A stretch of 64,000 bases of DNA, from positions 9,672,001-9,736,000 of the forward strand of contig NC_133906.1 in the NCBI RefSeq assembly GCF_964199755.1, in the 5' to 3' direction. Positions 58,401 through 64,000 of this stretch are shown here, piece after piece (the first letter of the stretch is position 1; each line of letters begins with the position of its first letter). The position numbers were made by a program, and so were the translations under genes. The notes below the pieces were generated by a model that did not search any database, was not told where the DNA came from, and saw only the letters and a list, made by a program, of their open reading frames with translations. Origin of the DNA: Larus michahellis. Its lineage: Eukaryota; Chordata; Aves; Charadriiformes; Laridae.

Positions 58401-61400
58401 TCAGAAATAAAATACTGCAAAGGAGTTGAAGTGCAAAGAATTGTCTCCAGATCCATCACAGGCCTTGCAAGAGGAAGCTGGTAAAGTGAAGCCGGTAAAA
58501 GGTTTCCAAGAAGGAAGGCAAACAGGTGATGATCACTCCCAGTTCCATCATGAAACCTCTTATTTGCAGAAGCAACAGCAGAAGTAAACACTTTTTGGGA
58601 CAAGAGGAAGACAAAATGTTACTGTGTGACATGTGCTAAACTGTTAAGATTTACGTTTTGCCTGAGCAGAGATTCCAGTTTTTAATAATGGAAACTGCCA
58701 TTATTGAACCCAACAACCTAAGGCAATAGGCTATAGGAAGAGCTTGCACATAGGTAGAAGCTGGCTGGAGCCATGTTTTAAGTGGAATTGAGCTTCCAAA
58801 TTGAATAAAGAATTGAAACTTTTCTTAGATTTGAAAATTGTGTTGATCCACAATTTATCCTTCCCTGCATATTTCTTTGTCACAGCTGCACAACTCTTCA
58901 GTGCTTTCCCATCTGGAATATATGCATATATGCGGCACTGTTATTGTAGCTTCACACTCAATATAGTGTCCATTTCTCAAAGCTCCATTTCTTTCAGGTG
59001 GACTTAAAGAGAAAGAATAAATATCTCTCTTCAATATCAAATTGGGATCACAGTTAACAATCACTTGGCAGATCAGAGTAGGTTATTTTAATGAACACAT
59101 CATTCTGAAATAAGCCTTCCACCATCTGTTCAGTCCCATAATTATAAATGCAAACAACATAATTCATAAATGTACTATGAAAGAGAGGAAAAGAGAGAAC
59201 AGTTTAAGATGACTGTTTGTTAGTTGTTCCAGGCAGTGATGCATCTGCTTACTTTAGTGTTGTTTCAGGAGCAGGTAGGAACCAGTCTTTTAATTCTGTA
59301 TTTTATGGCAGTCACTAACTGGCAGTAAATGATTGCCTGTCCATGAGCGAGAGGCCGTTAAGTGCAGTATGGTTTCTGGTTGGCATCATTATTTAGCCAT
59401 GTCTACAATGGAAACACCCAAGAAAGATCATACAGACTATCCTGAATCCCAGTGGGCCAGGAATAAACTTTGAGCCTGTGGTGTTCAGGTGCCCTCCAGG
59501 GTTACAGGAGCTAAGGGTAAAGATGACAGAGCTATTTCCTTCATGAAAAGATGCTTTTGACATTTTGGAAAACTGGGAAATCTTGGAAAACAGAAAGTTG
59601 AGAAGGGTATGAACAAAAAATCTAAGAATCTCTGGAATTTTCTATTTTAATTTGTGACATTTTTCACTTTGAAAGAGGCAATTTTATTTTTTTTTAAGTC
59701 TGAAACACACAAAATGCCTAAATGAAATGTGAACAAAATATGTTGTTTCATTCCCGTTTTCTGTTGAAAAATATTAATATACTCCAAACTAAATGTATTT
59801 TCATGAAGTGTTTGATTTAAATACAGCTGCATATTTAATTTGCAAGAGGTCAGTGCAGAATTGTCCCTCTCTCACAATTACCAGGTTCATAGACTCCATA
59901 AAATTAAAGCTTTCTAGTAACTCTGTAATCTCTGGTCTGGATGACTCATGTTTCCAGGCACTAAAGTGAACTTCTACATTTGGCCATCAGTAGAAAACTT
60001 TATAGCAGGATAAGAAGAATACTCCCCCACCTGCTCAATACAATTCCCAGGGCAAAAGGGAGCCATAAATTACAAGCTCGTTATGTCTTTTTGTTGGTAT
60101 GCATCGACACTGCAGAACACACAAAAATCAATTTCGTATTCAATGCTGAAAAACTAGCAAAATATTTAATAATTCTAGGATGAAGAGCTCCTGCTGTTTC
60201 TCTGTGGGTTTCTCAGTTCTTCCCGTTTGAGATGAGCAAGATTTCCCAGCAATAAGGTTTAAGGTTATTGCATATCATCCTTCTGCTGCATCTGATCAAC
60301 CTGCAACCCAGAGGAGACCAGCACATTATCGAAGGTGAGTTTACTAAAGGTGGGTCTTTCACTGCATCTGCGCATGACTACCTGTGATCTGCTTTGTCAA
60401 ACAGAACCCAATTCAGAGACAATTTCTCTTCCTAATGTATGGGAAACCAATGAATATAAGAAGAGTGCACGAACTGAGAAAACACAATGAGAACTGCTAT
60501 AAGAGAACTCCCTCAAATATCAGATACATTCCTTTAACTCTATAGAGATAGGCTTAATGTTCGTGTCTCGTGCGCCTTCAAGCGCAGGGCTCCCACCCAG
60601 GGGGCCTGGGAGCTGAGTTGGTCTGGATGTCAGATGGGTGTCTCCATCCTCTCCTCCTATGACTATTTCTCTTTATTGCAAGCTGACAGCCTGCAGAGCC
60701 CGTAAAGATATGCTACGATTATCTGAGTAAAGTGGATTGGCAGATGATTTGCTACATCGCTTGTTGGAGCTCTGGCGGAGATACAGCCAACCAGACACAG
60801 TGGGTGTCTGTCTGTCCGTCCCTTTGCAGCCAGGGCCAGGAAAGCACAGTCATGTGGCCAAGAAGTCCATCCTCCCCAGTGAGCCTTACAATAGGGAGTT
60901 TCCTTTGCCTTCAGTGTGTTTTATTCCACTCTTGGGGAAGGATCGTCTTCTTTCTGTATGTAAAACCCACCTAGTCAGTGGATTTGATGTCTCAAGCAAC
61001 ATCAGTCTATCCCCAAAGAGAAAATATTCCTAAATTCTTAAAATGCCCTAGACAAATTTGAAGTCTGTGCTAGACTCACTATTTAATTACTTCTTTTTAA
61101 ATAAAGGGGAGTAACTATCAGTGGACCATTCCTCCTCAGAGGTGATGCAGTCCTTTGGGAAAACATGGGTAAAATCCACAGAAAAGCCATCAAAAGTTCA
61201 ATTTTCCCATTGCAGCTGAATGGTGAAAATCCGGATCTCAGGAAAACATTTGGACTGCTAAATTATTTATATGGCTATGACAGCAATGTTGATTTTAAAG
61301 TCTTTTGTAGTCAAATGTAAATACAAATTTGCCTCTATCTTATGACAAGTGTTTATTTTTTTCCACTCTTGAGCAGTTATGCTGAATATCTTAATAATCT

Positions 61401-64000
61401 TTAAATCAAATAATGCTGCTCAGACCTTGTGAGCTGGAATTAAGCACTCATCATTCTTTACTAAATTTCAGTTAGAGGTTTTAAAAACAGCTGTCTCCAG
61501 CCCACATAATCCAGCCTTCAGTACATTTTGTAAGACTTCTACGTGCCTCCTCAGATTTAAAATTAGCAGGCAGTTCTCCAAGTAAGCAAAGCCCTCGAGT
61601 GAGAGAAACATACCGCTGGAAAAAAGTGACTTTCTTTGTGTCTGACAAGTCACAGAAAACAAAGAAAGCATCTATCGGTACATTTGGTTCTCTCCTTTCT
61701 TTTTCCTTTGTTCCATCATTCCTGAAGGATGTTTTCTTTAGCTGAAGCTCGCCTGTTCTCTCACTCTTAGAGGCCAGCTCTAATGACCTGCAGCTCCAGG
61801 GCATGTTCCCAGGACATCTCCGTCAGACATGGGTCAAAGCATTCCCATACCGTGCCAGGGAAGTCACTGAAGCTACATGAGGGATGTCCTCATCTCCAAA
61901 AGTGGAGGTGCGCAAATAGTGCCTAGTGGATGTGCGACTGCACTGACTCACAAGCACTACTGCTTTGGGTTGACGTAGAATAGAAATGTTTCATTATTTT
62001 TTTTCTGGCAAAACAAGACCAAAATCCCCTCCAGTTAATTTATTTTTGTGTTTACAATAGAAGCATATCTTTTTTAAGGAGGATGTTTAACTCCTTTTAA
62101 AAGTGCAGGCAAATAATAAACTGAAATATGATTTTGAAATAGAATGTCAAAACACTTCAGCATCTTGTTTCCTTTTTGTTTTCTCCTGCTGAAAACATTT
62201 GCTGAATTTGACCCAATCAATTTGTTTCCCTGGAACTGCAACTGTTTATTACATCTTCCTTTTTTTATTTTTTTATTATTTTTTTTTTTGCCAGGCTCTA
62301 TTAGTGATTTTGGTCTAAGAAAGATTATAGGAACCCATTTAAACTACTTTAACTTCAACAGCTAATCCCAGCACACTGCTCTTTTGCTCCAAAGACTCTT
62401 GTTCCATGAATGGAGGAAAATCATATCAGTCTCTCTGGTAGAGTGCTGAACACAACCCTTCACTTGGCAGAGGGAATAGATAGGACAGAGACTGATTAAT
62501 GAAGATAACTAATTAGGAGCCTGGCCTGAGTCAGCCAACGCATTTCACATAGATTAGCAAAGAAGCAAAGAGTCGAATTCAATAAAAATTAGGGCTGAAG
62601 GAACACATTTTTGTATGCCATTATCTGTGGGAACTGGCTAAAACCTCTTGCATGATGTTATAAAGTCTCATTGTTGTATTGAAGAATAACCTCTTAAGAT
62701 GATAATTACATCTTTGATAGACATCAAAAGTTAAAAACAGGAACATGACTACAGATACTTTAATGCCAAGTAAATTGATAAATTCTAAACCTGCTAATAA
62801 GAAGATCAGCTACGTTCTTCAGTGAGCTATTTTAAGAAATTGTTGACAGAAGATTACCAGGGACTTAGGACACCTCAAGACTGCAGACGTGGCTTTTCCA
62901 ACGATTCCTGCTTGATTGTGGGTGAGCCATGCCATTTCTCTGAGCCTTCTTTCATTATGGATAAAATAGAGGCAATAATACTTCCTTTATATGCCTGTTT
63001 TTAGATTTTAGCTTCTTTGGAATAAGCATTGTGTCATTTCAGATACGAATAGCGTCTCGTACAACTAAATCATAGCTTGGTTCAGGGCTGTGGTGCTTCA
63101 GCAGCAGTAATTAATCACATATACAAAAATAGATTGTTTCAATTTTAAAATGTAAGAAATACTTTCCAGGACAGACCAACCTACAGCTGTAGGAAAGGTG
63201 TTTTATTTACTGAAGAACTTCTTTCCTTCACTAAATCCTTGGCACCCTCAGAAGTTGGGAGTATCCTACCTCTGGGTCACTGACCGTAATGATGCTCTCA
63301 GGCTGGAGAAATAGAAACAGGGAGATGGCTGAGTTTGGTTTGGACCTCCTGTTCCTCGTTGCACAGCCTCAGTAATTAGATTCCACCTTTCCTTTAGATT
63401 CCACATTTCTTCCGATGCTTACAAAAACGCCGAAGCCTCCCTGTGCTGCAATGGTCAGGCGCTTGTGGAGCATCACAAGCTGGTGTCGGGATGGGACGCT
63501 CCCTTTGCACAGAGCAGCAGCTACCAGCAGCTGTCCTCTCTTCTGCTGACCACGGAATACTGCCGTCCTGGTTTAAACTGCAGCAGCTTGGGTTTGCCTG
63601 ACATAATTTCAGACAAGGGGAAGAGCTGAGACTGGCCAGGCACTGTTCCTGTTGGCCCTGACCCACATTGAACAGGTTTATTTTCCATTGCCTCCAGTGG
63701 AGATCGCTCTGAACCTCCATCTGATGTTTGTCACTGTTAGCCTGTTACTAATTGTAACACGGATGTTGCTAAGCTATGCCTGAGATTATTAATAACTTTT
63801 AAAGTAAGAACAGCGAGCAATCTCTGAGTGGGGCCGGGAAGAGGCCAGAAATACAGGACGTGATCCCTTGAGCAATTAACGTTTGTGACTCTGTTCGTCT
63901 AGCTTTTGTATCTTCCTGCCTGCCCATTAGCTCTTGTCTTATGAAACCAAACCTTCAGGAATGAGTAGCTGAACAGGGTAAACTTTTCAGCGTAAAGCAG

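Larger units (their letters stand above)
41777..64000. other. 22-kb right flank, no supported gene
   Basis: Open frames up to 196 codons occur (55135-55725) but have several frames open together and no recognisable protein character. I searched the minus strand for HTR4 receptor exons, expected next to FBXO38 by synteny with human, and found none, including no sign of its largest coding exon. A few stretches resemble conserved non-coding elements (see findings). No tRNA, rRNA or CRISPR array seen. Confidence 0.5.

Overview
This is a vertebrate nuclear genomic window, most likely from a bird. It carries one complete, confidently identified multi-exon gene on the + strand: FBXO38 (F-box only protein 38, also called MoKA). 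All 22 exons were placed by eye from splice signals, codon phase and protein resemblance. They join into an uninterrupted 1187-residue reading frame, against 1188 residues for the human protein from memory. The bird assignment rests on a gene compressed into about 25 kb, very few interspersed repeats, and one decayed CR1-like LINE remnant.

Layout. Bases 1-4600 are gene-free as far as I can see. Bases 4600-5260 are a CpG island with three AAGATGGCGG (YY1-type) and several ETS-type GGAAG sites; it is the FBXO38 promoter and holds the non-coding exon 1, which ends at 4870. The coding sequence starts in exon 2 (ATG at 7554) and ends in exon 22 (TGA at 29955-29957). The 3'UTR probably ends just after an ATTAAA at 31025. 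A second CpG island lies at about 32780-33110. At 38433-41776 on the + strand are four short exons with strong splice signals and matching phases. They join into an open frame that ends in a hydrophobic C-terminal segment. I do not recognise this protein, and it is the most interesting item here; the second CpG island could be its promoter and first exon. From 41777 to 64000 I see no supported gene, only AT-rich repeats, short perfect inverted repeats and a few stretches that resemble conserved non-coding elements.

In human, HTR4 lies just beyond FBXO38 on the opposite strand. No HTR4 receptor exon is visible in this window, so the right half is either its far downstream flank or the zone of its alternative 3' exons. 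FBXO38 is an SCF ubiquitin-ligase substrate receptor and KLF7 co-activator. No functional link between it and the unrecognised downstream gene can be read from the sequence.
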